From assembly GCA_011620595.1 (NCBI GenBank), contig WOYX01000049.1:1-35799 (forward strand): a stretch of DNA of 35,799 bases, written 5' to 3'. A program made the position numbers and the translations under genes. Below the pieces are notes generated by a model. The model did not search any database, was not told the DNA's origin, and saw nothing but the letters and a program-made list of their open reading frames with translations. This stretch comes from Bacteroidales bacterium (lineage in GTDB: Bacteria > Bacteroidota > Bacteroidia > Bacteroidales > VadinHA17). Shown piece after piece: positions 7,242-14,853 of this stretch; positions within the stretch are counted from its first letter, which is position 1; each line of letters begins with the position of its first letter.

Positions 7242-9362
7242 TTATACTCCGGTCAGCTTTTCGTCGGCGAAAGACCTGAGGGCTCTTACCTGTTCTTCGT
7301 GCGGCACGGATTGCAATCGTCTTGCCGTTTCAGTGAGGAAGGGATTCTGCTCAACCATCGCAATCATTTTTCTGAACCAGGCCTTTGTATCATAAGCCTT
7401 ACCGTAAGCCATCTCCTCGCGGTAGAGCCTGTCGGCCATGGAGATGAAATCCACCCTGCCTGTAAAATCATAAACCGCATCATGCAGCACCATGCCGGCC
7501 AAACTCTCCTGATGTGGCTGGAAGGCTGTCTCCATAAGTTCCGTGACAACTTCCAGCGTCTGGTTCTCAAAACCGTAAACTGCCAGTATCTCTTCAGCTC
7601 TCTTCCTGGCGGCGGATAGCGGTTCACCGTAATCAAAGACATAACCGTAAAAGATAAACAGCGATGCCAGCCTGACATTTATGTAATCGCGGTCTTCAAG
7701 CTGCTCCGCCCTCGCCAGAAGATCGACCTGCAGAGATACACTCCGTATATGGTCAGGGCTGTGAAAAAAGAGGTCGGGCGAGGCATTCTCGGAATACCTG
7801 GCAAAAACATGTTCTTCAACATCGAGTATGCGTATCATCTCAATCCGGTTGAAGAACTTCCTGTTTGGTGAACCATCCGGCTCTGAAAACTCAGGCCTTA
7901 TGCCCGTAACAAAGTACATGTCAAGGTCGCCCTTGTATTTCACCGGCATTCTGCCGCGGTATTCACATGTAAAATAATCCTTCACGAATTCATAGGTAGT
8001 GCCGGAAATATTGATCTTACCGGCTTCACCGGAAGACTCCATCCTGCTGGCGGTGTTGACGGTATCACCCCAGATGTCATACGTGAGCTTCGTATGCCCT
8101 ACGACACCTGCTATTACCGTTCCTGTATGGATGCCTATCCTGATGTCCCAGAAGCGAGCGGCATTGTTGGAGGGATCATTCCTCATGAACTCCATATACT
8201 TCTGCATCTCCAGTGCTGCCAGCACTACCTCCACGGGATTGGTCCTGTTCCTCTCCGGAATACCTCCGGCACACATGTAGGCATCGCCTATGGTCTTTAT
8301 CTTTTCTATCCTGTATTTCTGGGTAACCAAATCAAAATGGAAGAAGAAGCGGTCTAGCTCATCTATCAGAACTTCCGGATTCATCTCTTCGGCAATCTTG
8401 GTAAATCCCTGAATATCTGAAAAAAGCACTGTAACGAAATTATACTTGGTCTTTGCTGCCTTGCCCTTTGACATTATCTCCTGGGCCGTCCCTCTGGGCA
8501 GCATGTTGGCGAGAAGATTATCTGATTTTTCCTTTTCGTGCTTTAGTTCCTCGGTCCGTTCCGCAATCAGTTCCTCAAGCCTCTTCTGCCTCTCCATAAA
8601 GCGACGGTGTGTGTGCCTGCGGATAAGCATGCCCCCAAGAACAAGAAGCAACGGGTATATTACCAAGGCCAGCGGAGAGAGGTACCACGGTGCCCTTACC
8701 CTGAATGCAAATGAGCCCTCTCCCATCACATCTCCGCCCCGGACACGGTGGCGGTACATGAATGTGTACCTTCCCTGGCTCAGGTTGGTGTACTCCTTGT
8801 AGCTCCTGCCGGTCCATGCACTCCATTCCACATCAGGTCCGGCCATGAAAAACGAGTATTCTGTTGCACCGTCATTCTCCATGGTGAAGACTATGCCTTC
8901 CCTGTGGTTGAGAACCGGTATCTCTTTTTTCATGTCAATCAGGTAGCCTGACCTATAAAGCCTGATATTTAATATCTTACATGAATCTTCAAGGATGTCT
9001 GCCCGGTCTGCCACCAGCGGGTCAGAAAGCCACACACCAACTGACGGCTGACCGGAGAGCCGCTTATCTGTAACCGGCGGATCAAAGAGCCACACACCAA
9101 CTGCCGGCTGACCGGAGAGCCGATTATCTGTAACCAGCGGGTCAGAAAGCCACACACCAACTGCCGGCTGACCGGAGAGCCGCTCGCCTGTAACCGGCTT
9201 ATCATAAAGCCGAGCTCCTGCCACCGGCAGACCGTAGAGCCTGCCACCTGCCACCGGCAGACCGTAGAGCCTGCTACCTGCCACCGGCAGACCGGCAGAC
9301 CATAATCCTGCTGTAAGCAGCAGGCTGCACAAAACTTTACCGTGGAAGAATTTGAAGATCAT
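7242..9362 (-). CDS. Membrane class III adenylate cyclase with decapeptide repeats and degenerate HD domain
   Basis: 706 aa. A signal peptide (about 1-23) is followed by about ten tandem 10-residue units (about 25-120; LPVAGGRLYG becoming QPAVGVWLSD/PLVTDNRLSG). Next come a Y_Y_Y-like beta-sandwich (about 150-222, ending GEGSFAFRVRAPWY), a membrane segment (about 226-248), a coiled coil (252-282) and a class III catalytic domain (about 305-490). Metal-binding aspartates are D316 (FSDIQGF) and D360 (TIGDAYM). Adenine-type specificity residues are K356 and D429, and the transition-state residues N436 and R440 are present, so cAMP synthesis is predicted. The C-terminal region (about 505-690) aligns with the HD domain of the paralogue at 12523-13917, but the HD pair is replaced by IFYGYVFDYGE and the later DAD by HDAVYD, so it should be catalytically dead. 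The ligand sensed outside the membrane is unknown. ATG at 9362, divergent from rdgB. Confidence 0.88.
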   Translation of the reverse strand: MIFKFFHGKVLCSLLLTAGLWSAGLPVAGSRLYGLPVAGGRLYGLPVAGARLYDKPVTGERLSGQPAVGVWLSDPLVTDNRLSGQPAVGVWLFDPPVTDKRLSGQPSVGVWLSDPLVADRADILEDSCKILNIRLYRSGYLIDMKKEIPVLNHREGIVFTMENDGATEYSFFMAGPDVEWSAWTGRSYKEYTNLSQGRYTFMYRHRVRGGDVMGEGSFAFRVRAPWYLSPLALVIYPLLLVLGGMLIRRHTHRRFMERQKRLEELIAERTEELKHEKEKSDNLLANMLPRGTAQEIMSKGKAAKTKYNFVTVLFSDIQGFTKIAEEMNPEVLIDELDRFFFHFDLVTQKYRIEKIKTIGDAYMCAGGIPERNRTNPVEVVLAALEMQKYMEFMRNDPSNNAARFWDIRIGIHTGTVIAGVVGHTKLTYDIWGDTVNTASRMESSGEAGKINISGTTYEFVKDYFTCEYRGRMPVKYKGDLDMYFVTGIRPEFSEPDGSPNRKFFNRIEMIRILDVEEHVFARYSENASPDLFFHSPDHIRSVSLQVDLLARAEQLEDRDYINVRLASLFIFYGYVFDYGEPLSAARKRAEEILAVYGFENQTLEVVTELMETAFQPHQESLAGMVLHDAVYDFTGRVDFISMADRLYREEMAYGKAYDTKAWFRKMIAMVEQNPFLTETARRLQSVPHEEQVRALRSFADEKLTGV
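9008..9300 (-). repeat. Intragenic 30-bp/60-bp tandem repeat in the cyclase gene
   Basis: A 30-bp unit (10 codons) is repeated about ten times in phase. The copies nearest the gene start (9211-9294) repeat every 30 bp, around CCACCGGCAGACCGTAGAGC in + strand orientation. The three copies at 9001-9180 repeat every 60 bp as two diverged half units; by eye, the 60-bp copies at 9061 and 9121 differ at five positions. This is a higher-order repeat, in which a 30-bp unit diverged in pairs and was then amplified as 60-bp blocks. Confidence 0.9.
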
Positions 9363-9385
9363 CTCTGGTAATAACGCAGATATAA

Positions 9386-9393
9386 CAAAAATA
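9386..9393 (-). promoter_or_regulatory. Candidate -7 box for the membrane cyclase gene
   Basis: TATTTTTG on the minus strand, 23 bases before the ATG at 9362. It matches TAnnTTTG, but no TTG is seen at the right spacing. Confidence 0.3.
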
Positions 9394-9448
9394 ATCTTTT
9401 ATTTCACTGTTTTGGCTGTCTGAGGATACCCTGACAGTATGCAATGAT

Positions 9449-9456
9449 TAATTTTG
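9449..9456 (+). promoter_or_regulatory. Candidate -7 box for rdgB-porZ
   Basis: TAATTTTG, an exact TAnnTTTG match, 19 bases before the rdgB ATG. No clear -33 TTG. Confidence 0.38.
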
Positions 9457-9475
9457 TCAATTATCCGATCATATA

Positions 9476-10063
9476 ATGGAACTACTGTTTGCTACAAACA
9501 ATAAGCACAAGATCAGGGAGATAAGTGATCTGCTGGACGAAGACTTCCGAATTATGGGACTCTCTGACGTGAACATCACCGAAGATATCCCTGAAGAGGA
9601 GGATACTCTTGCCGGCAATGCTCTCAGCAAGGCCCGATACGTTTATGAGAGGACCGGCATGAATGTCTTTGCAGATGACACTGGGCTCGAGGTTGACGCC
9701 CTGGGAGGTGAGCCGGGGGTTTTCTCAGCACGGTATGCCGGCGAGGGAAAAAGCTTCGATGACAATATTGACAAACTGCTGCTACGGATGGAGGGGGTCA
9801 CTGACCGCAGGGCGCGCTTCCGCACAGTCATTGCCCTGATACTTGATAACAGGGAGCACCTTTTTGAGGGAACGGTTGAGGGAGAGATTCTCAGTGAGAG
9901 GCGGGGAACAGGAGGCTTCGGCTATGACCCGGTCTTCCGTGCTGAAGGCTATGAGCTCACCTTCGCCGAGATCCCGCTATCGGAGAAGAACACCGTCTCC
10001 CACCGCGCCCGTGCAATGAGAAAACTGCTGGAGTTCCTTGCATCAGTGAAAGAGAGACAATAA
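9476..10063 (+). CDS. rdgB: RdgB/HAM1 non-canonical purine NTP pyrophosphatase
   Basis: This enzyme hydrolyses dITP, ITP and XTP to monophosphates, which keeps deaminated purines out of DNA and RNA. The 195-aa protein is full length, with the family motifs: N-terminal LLFATNNKHKIREI, the EDTLAGNALSKA segment, FADDTGLEVDALGGEPGVFSARYAGE, GTGGFGYDPVF and the C-terminal EKNTVSHRARA. ATG at 9476. The porZ gene starts 26 bases after its stop codon, so the two are probably co-transcribed. Confidence 0.96.
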   Translation: MELLFATNNKHKIREISDLLDEDFRIMGLSDVNITEDIPEEEDTLAGNALSKARYVYERTGMNVFADDTGLEVDALGGEPGVFSARYAGEGKSFDDNIDKLLLRMEGVTDRRARFRTVIALILDNREHLFEGTVEGEILSERRGTGGFGYDPVFRAEGYELTFAEIPLSEKNTVSHRARAMRKLLEFLASVKERQ

Positions 10064-10089
10064 ACCGCAATCAGTGCGGCTCCGGAATA

Positions 10090-12387
10090 ATGAAAAAGCT
10101 ATTTCTCACGTTAGTGATGACCTGCCTCACCCTGCCCCATTACGGACAGGGCCCGGTGGGGTCATGGAAGGATCGGCTCTCCTATAGCTCCTCGCTGAGC
10201 CTCGCTGCCGGAGATAACAAAGTCTTTTCCTCGGCCGGTGCTGCGATACTTGTCTACGACATCCCGTCACGGACTGCATCTTCCATCTCGCGGGTCACGG
10301 GCCTGAATGAGACCCTGGTGAGCTCTGTTGCCTGGTGCGAAGAGGAAGAGACACTGATCATTGTCTACAGGAATACATCCGTTGACCTTCTGCGAAAGGG
10401 CATCGTCACAAACATTCCCGACATCAAAAACAAATATATCCCGGGACTCAAGGAAATTTACGGCGTCACCGTTGCTGGCACCAGGGCCATGCTTGCAGGA
10501 AGCTTTGGCATCGTTGTGCTTGATATAAGGGGAAGGTATGTCGCTGACACCTGGAGGCCGGGTTCTGACGGGGATGTTAACACCGTATCGGGAACAGCCA
10601 TCCTCGGAGACAGAATTTACGCCGCCACAGCCACCGGGGTCTTCTCCGCGCCTCTGGCCAGGCCGGGACTCTCATTCTTCGGTAACTGGGAGAGGCTGGA
10701 GGGTCTCCCCGCTCCAGGGTCATCATACAGCGGCATCGCTGCCGCCGGCACTGCACTTTTCATCACCAGGCCAGGGTCAGCTTCATCTGCTGACTCTCTC
10801 TTCCGGATCATCCCGGGACAAGATGCCTCCCTCATCCATGCCTCGCCCGGGGGAAGCATGAGATCGGTAACGGCTACCGGCAACAGTGTAAGCCTTGCCA
10901 CAACCTCTGCGCTCCGGATGTTTTCCGTCCAGGGCGTATTGCAGAAGGAGATCACCAGTTACGCGTCCGGTACAGCAAACCCGGTAACAGCAACCGTCAC
11001 CGGACAGACACTCTGGATTGCCGATGCTTCTGCAGGACTCGTCTCTACCGATGATTATTCAACATATGTCAGCCACACTCTCCCCGGGCCATATACAAAC
11101 AATGTTGCTGACATTCATTTTGCCGGCAACAATTTTTACGTGACAGGAGGCACCGTTGACAACGCCTGGGGGAATGTCTACCGCCCCCTGCAGGTTTTCA
11201 CCGGCTCAGGCGACAAATGGAGGAGCACCATACTTTACCGGCCGGAAGACAGGGACGCCATGAGGGTGATAGCGGACCCTGAAGATGAAACCCATTATTT
11301 CGTCTCATCATGGGGAAACGGCCTGTATGAGTTCAGGGATGGTGAGATGGTCATGAATTACAACCAGGAAAACTCTCCCCTGTCAAGTATCATTCCCGGC
11401 GAAAACTATACCCGCATTTGTGGTCTTGCATTTGACCGCGATGGCTACCTCTGGATGACACAGTCAGGGGTTCCCGGTAACCTGAAGGCCCTGACACCTG
11501 ACGGAAACTGGATCTCAACCTCACTTAATCTGGGTGTCCCGGTGACAGGAGACATGGTCATCGACCGCAACGGATTCATCTGGGTGATCCTGCCCCGCGG
11601 CTACGGGCTGCTTGTATATGACCCGGCAGGAACGCCGGCAACACTGACCGATGACAGATATCTGAGGCTCCAGGTGACAGACACCGAAGACCATGTGATG
11701 AACAACCTCTTCTCAATTGCGGCTGACAGTGACGGCAGCATCTGGCTCGGCACCGACATGGGCCCGGCAGTTTTCTACAACCCGGGCAAGGCATTCACCG
11801 GTGAACTGAAGGCAACAAGAATAAAGATCCCGAGAAACGACGGGTCGGGTCTCGCCGATTACCTGCTCGGGACAGAGACCGTGACCTCCATCTGTGTTGA
11901 CGGGGCCAACAGGAAATGGTTGGGCACCATGAGCTCCGGGGCATGGCTTATGTCTGATGACGGCAAGGAGGAGCTCATCCATTTCAACAGCAGCAACAGT
12001 CCCCTGCTCTCCGACAATATTGTAAAAATAAATATAAACCCGGTCACCGGGGAGGTGTGGTTCGGCACCTCGGAAGGCATCATCTCGTTCCGAGGTGATG
12101 CCACGGCAGGAAAAGAGGATTTTTCGTCCCTCTATGTCTTCCCCAATCCTGTAAGGGAGGACTTTGAGGGGGTGGTGACCGTAACGGGACTGGTCGAAAA
12201 CTCCTCCGTCAAGATCACTGACATCAGCGGCAACCTCGTCTATGAGACAACCTCGACGGGTGGACAGGCAACATGGGACCTCCGCAATTACCGGTCGGAA
12301 AGAGTAACAACGGGGGTCTACCTGGTCTTCTGCAGCAATGAGGACGGCAGCCTGGCAAAAGTCACAAAGATGCTGGTGATAAGGTGA
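10090..12387 (+). CDS. porZ: Type IX secretion system protein PorZ-like
   Basis: 765 aa with a signal peptide (1 to about 19, ending HYGQ). It then has the PorZ-type N-terminus (GSWKDRLSYSSSLSLAAGDNKVF, with YD and I..VTGLNET motifs) and two successive beta-propeller regions with short blade motifs such as DRDGYLWMTQ, DRNGFIWV and DSDGSIWLGT. A C-terminal T9SS sorting-type domain (about 680-765: VFPNPVREDF, VKITDISGNLVYE, GVYLVFCSN, KVTKMLVIR) closes the protein. In Porphyromonas gingivalis PorZ is an outer-surface partner of the PorU sortase, which attaches T9SS cargo to A-LPS. Such proteins are often misnamed two-component regulators because of the propeller repeats. The gene follows rdgB, with recO a few kb further on. 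ATG at 10090. Confidence 0.85.
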   Translation: MKKLFLTLVMTCLTLPHYGQGPVGSWKDRLSYSSSLSLAAGDNKVFSSAGAAILVYDIPSRTASSISRVTGLNETLVSSVAWCEEEETLIIVYRNTSVDLLRKGIVTNIPDIKNKYIPGLKEIYGVTVAGTRAMLAGSFGIVVLDIRGRYVADTWRPGSDGDVNTVSGTAILGDRIYAATATGVFSAPLARPGLSFFGNWERLEGLPAPGSSYSGIAAAGTALFITRPGSASSADSLFRIIPGQDASLIHASPGGSMRSVTATGNSVSLATTSALRMFSVQGVLQKEITSYASGTANPVTATVTGQTLWIADASAGLVSTDDYSTYVSHTLPGPYTNNVADIHFAGNNFYVTGGTVDNAWGNVYRPLQVFTGSGDKWRSTILYRPEDRDAMRVIADPEDETHYFVSSWGNGLYEFRDGEMVMNYNQENSPLSSIIPGENYTRICGLAFDRDGYLWMTQSGVPGNLKALTPDGNWISTSLNLGVPVTGDMVIDRNGFIWVILPRGYGLLVYDPAGTPATLTDDRYLRLQVTDTEDHVMNNLFSIAADSDGSIWLGTDMGPAVFYNPGKAFTGELKATRIKIPRNDGSGLADYLLGTETVTSICVDGANRKWLGTMSSGAWLMSDDGKEELIHFNSSNSPLLSDNIVKININPVTGEVWFGTSEGIISFRGDATAGKEDFSSLYVFPNPVREDFEGVVTVTGLVENSSVKITDISGNLVYETTSTGGQATWDLRNYRSERVTTGVYLVFCSNEDGSLAKVTKMLVIR

Positions 12388-12522
12388 TCATCCTTACCCG
12401 AAAGAGGTCCTGCCATACTGCCAATGAGAAGAATTGCCGACGTTACAGTAGTCGACAGGACAGTTGTGATGAGGTGATCACACATCTGTGAAAGAGTAAC
12501 GATGGTGCTTGTAATGAGGTGA
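12388..12522 (+). other. Two in-phase remnants of the porZ 3' end
   Basis: Just beyond the porZ stop, the same reading frame holds two further copies of the tail KMLVIR-stop: RTVVMR-stop (stop at 12475-12477) and MVLVMR-stop (stop at 12520-12522). All three are followed by TCA, giving repeated aGGTGATCA. Stops are 90 and 45 bases apart. The last copy is preceded by ERVTM, resembling ERVTTGV inside porZ. The stretch lies between the convergent porZ and cyclase genes and shows no other gene. Confidence 0.5.
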
Positions 12523-13917
12523 TCACTCTTCCGTGATCAGGCTTTGTATCCTTTCAATCTGAAGCTTCTTGTTAACCTCCCTGAGACTGCGGGCGGTGGC
12601 AGTGAAGTACTGATGCCCTGATATAAACTTCACCTGCATCTTGTTCCAGTCGTTCAGATTTGTGATCTTGTCCTGAGCCTTCATCTCCTCAAAAAGGGTG
12701 TTGGAGACCGGAATGAAGTCGCTCCTGCCCAGGTAGTCCAGATCGGCATCGCAGATGATCTGCTCCAGGATGTTTGACGGCCTGGGAGGCAGTTTTGTTG
12801 ACATGATTATCTCGCAAATACGTTTTATCTGCTCATCACTGTAGCCGTATGCCGGAAGCATCTCCTGCGCCATAAGAGTACTCTGGTACTCATGATCATC
12901 ATATGACACCGTATGGCCGGCATCGTGGAAGAGCGCCGCCGTCTTCAGTAGCAGTATCTCCTCATCACTGCACCCTTCAGCCCATCCTATCAACTCCACC
13001 TCCGTAACCACATCCACGGTGTGCTTGACGTTATGATAAAAGAGAAACTCAGGCAGCTCCCTCTCAAGCTTGTCGAGTATAATCTCCTGTATGTCAGTGA
13101 ACTGTATCAGGCCAAACTTGACCCTGAAGGCTTCATTGGGCCGGAAACCGTGTCCGTCAACCGACAATGCGGGCAGGAGACCTCGTACCTGGTACATATG
13201 GACACTTCCGGTGTACTTCACCGGAAGCTTGCCGTAGAAGTCACAGCTGAAGAACTCCTTTATCAGCTCATAGGTCATTACCGAAATGATGATCGACTCA
13301 TTCTCCGCGACAACCTCTATCCTGCTTGCAGTGTTCACTGCCCGCCCCTTGATATCATATGACACCTTGTTCCTGCCCGATATGGTGGCAGTGACCGGAC
13401 CGGTATGAATGCCTATTTTCAGGTTCCAGATCCTGTCGCTGCCTCTCTTTCTGGTTTCATACTCCTTCAGAAAATGTCTCAGCTCAACAGCCGCCATTAC
13501 TACCTCAACAGGGTTGGTGATATTCTTTGTCGGTATCCCTCCTGCGCACATTATGGTGTCACCGATAGTCCTGATCTTTTCAACATGATACTTCCCGATG
13601 ATTCTGTCGAACTCATAAAAGATCTCATCCAGCTCATCCATAACACGGTCGGAGTCCATATTCTCAACGAGCTTTGAGAAGCCGTGAATATCTGCGAACA
13701 GAACCGTGACCATGTTGTATCTGAACGACTTCTCCTCAGCCTGCGGTTTGGCTCCCGGCAGCTCCTGCCTTTCAATCAGAAGCCTGTACTTCTCATTGAT
13801 TTCCAGCAGCCTCTGCTTCTCCTTCTCAAGTTTCTTGACATGTTCATCAAGCTCCTTGTTCTGACGCGCAAGACGCGCTATGCGCTTGAGAAGCTGATCT
13901 TTTGATCTCAGGTCCAT
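12523..13917 (-). CDS. Soluble class III nucleotide cyclase fused to an intact HD phosphohydrolase domain
   Basis: 464 aa with no signal peptide or membrane span. An N-terminal coiled coil (about 5-50) leads into a class III cyclase domain (about 65-245) with metal-binding D76 (FADIHGF) and D120 (TIGDTIM), and N195/R199 in NTASR. At the base-specificity positions it has R116, where adenylate cyclases have Lys, and D188. The C-terminal domain (about 265-450) keeps the HD ligands: H299, HD at 331-332 (FHDAGH), H342, and D390/D392 (CDADLDYLGR). Predicted role: makes cAMP or a related cyclic nucleotide, with an attached hydrolase that may act on the product or on another phosphoester. It is a paralogue of the membrane cyclase at 7242-9362, whose HD domain is decayed. 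ATG at 13917; convergent with porZ. Confidence 0.87.
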   Translation of the reverse strand: MDLRSKDQLLKRIARLARQNKELDEHVKKLEKEKQRLLEINEKYRLLIERQELPGAKPQAEEKSFRYNMVTVLFADIHGFSKLVENMDSDRVMDELDEIFYEFDRIIGKYHVEKIRTIGDTIMCAGGIPTKNITNPVEVVMAAVELRHFLKEYETRKRGSDRIWNLKIGIHTGPVTATISGRNKVSYDIKGRAVNTASRIEVVAENESIIISVMTYELIKEFFSCDFYGKLPVKYTGSVHMYQVRGLLPALSVDGHGFRPNEAFRVKFGLIQFTDIQEIILDKLERELPEFLFYHNVKHTVDVVTEVELIGWAEGCSDEEILLLKTAALFHDAGHTVSYDDHEYQSTLMAQEMLPAYGYSDEQIKRICEIIMSTKLPPRPSNILEQIICDADLDYLGRSDFIPVSNTLFEEMKAQDKITNLNDWNKMQVKFISGHQYFTATARSLREVNKKLQIERIQSLITEE

Positions 13918-13942
13918 TGATGGGATTTGATGTGTAAATATA

Positions 13943-13950
13943 CAAATTTA
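13943..13950 (-). promoter_or_regulatory. Candidate -7 box for the HD cyclase gene
   Basis: TAAATTTG on the minus strand, 25 bases before the ATG at 13917; exact TAnnTTTG but no matching TTG upstream. Confidence 0.33.
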
Positions 13951-13993
13951 AACGCAGCAGCCTCAGGCCCTGTCTGCTGTGCGTAAACTTTAA

Positions 13994-14001
13994 TACATTT
14001 G
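13994..14001 (+). promoter_or_regulatory. Candidate -7 box for recO
   Basis: TACATTTG, identical to the ilvE -7 box, 17 bases before the recO ATG. The -33 element is not recognisable. Confidence 0.4.
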
Positions 14002-14018
14002 AGTGTGAATATCAGACA

Positions 14019-14741
14019 ATGCTGATAAAAACCGAAGCCATACTGCTACATCATGTCCGTTATTCCGACAACTCGCTGATAGCGCAATTCTACACCCGCG
14101 ATCATGGCAGGATGTCAGTGATGGTGAGAGGCCTCTCCTCAAAAAAGGGCAACGCGCGGTTAAGCTATTTCCGTCCGATGAATGTCTTCAGCCTTGAGAT
14201 ATACTACAGCGAGAAGAGGGAGGTCCATAACCTGAAAGAGATGAGCCTGGCCTTCATTCCCAAAAACACGCCGGCCGATATCAGACGAAGCACCCTGGCG
14301 TTGTTTATCAGCGAGGTTCTCTATAATATCATACGGGAGGAAGATGTCAACCGCATGCTGTATGATTTCATCCGCTCTTCATCAGTAAACCTGGACGAGA
14401 TGCAGGAGGGCATCAGCAACTTCCACCTGTGGTTCCTGGTGGCATTCATGGCCTATACAGGCATCGGTCCGGCCGCAACACAGCAGCGTAATGTATATTT
14501 CGACATGCTTACCGGACAGTTCACCCCCAATCAACCCATGCACCCTGATTTCCTGGAGCCGCACCATGCAGCCATATTCAACAGGCTGCTGCAGATGCCT
14601 GCAGAGGAGCTGGATACAATACATCTTCAGGGTGAAGAGCGTTCGGAGCTGCTTGAAAGGATCCTCAGGTATTACAGCCTGCACCTTGCAGGCATAAGGC
14701 AATTCCGTTCACTGACGGTTCTGAGGGAACTGTTCAGGTAA
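14019..14741 (+). CDS. recO: DNA repair protein RecO
   Basis: RecO works with RecR to load RecA on single-stranded DNA during gap repair. The 240-aa product has the N-terminal OB-fold pattern (TEAILLHHVRYSDNSLIAQFYTRDHGRMSVMVRGLSSKKG) and the helical Bacteroidota-type C-terminus (NFHLWFLVAFMAYTGIGP.., FDMLTGQFTP, LERILRYYSLHLAGIRQFRSLTVLRELF). It lacks the four-cysteine zinc finger found in some RecO proteins. ATG at 14019, transcribed alone or ahead of the GH3-family gene 112 bases downstream. Confidence 0.93.
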   Translation: MLIKTEAILLHHVRYSDNSLIAQFYTRDHGRMSVMVRGLSSKKGNARLSYFRPMNVFSLEIYYSEKREVHNLKEMSLAFIPKNTPADIRRSTLALFISEVLYNIIREEDVNRMLYDFIRSSSVNLDEMQEGISNFHLWFLVAFMAYTGIGPAATQQRNVYFDMLTGQFTPNQPMHPDFLEPHHAAIFNRLLQMPAEELDTIHLQGEERSELLERILRYYSLHLAGIRQFRSLTVLRELFR

Positions 14742-14829
14742 AATTTCAGTGGTGCTGATATTTTTCCCAGGCCGGTCCGGACGATGGCCCCGATTTTAGT
14801 CTGACAGTTCAGAATCTGCCGTTTTTATG

Positions 14830-14837
14830 TAAGTTTG
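14830..14837 (+). promoter_or_regulatory. Candidate promoter -7 box for the GH3-family gene
   Basis: TAAGTTTG lies 16 bases before the ATG at 14854. A near match to the -33 element (TTC at 14808-14810) lies 19 bases upstream. Confidence 0.42.
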
Positions 14838-14853
14838 AAAAAAATCGGAGTCA

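Noticed and set aside
8969-9247. Alternative open frame through the cyclase repeat region
   Set aside because: The 30/60-bp periodicity keeps other frames open as well; the frame continuous with the signal peptide and cyclase domain is the real one.
10090-12387. Two-component regulator propeller or hybrid sensor
   Set aside because: There is no membrane segment, kinase or receiver domain; the N-terminus and C-terminal sorting domain fit PorZ.
14742-14853. GC-rich inverted segment (GGCCGGTCCGGAC..GGCC) after recO as a terminator
   Set aside because: The pairing is irregular and no T run follows.
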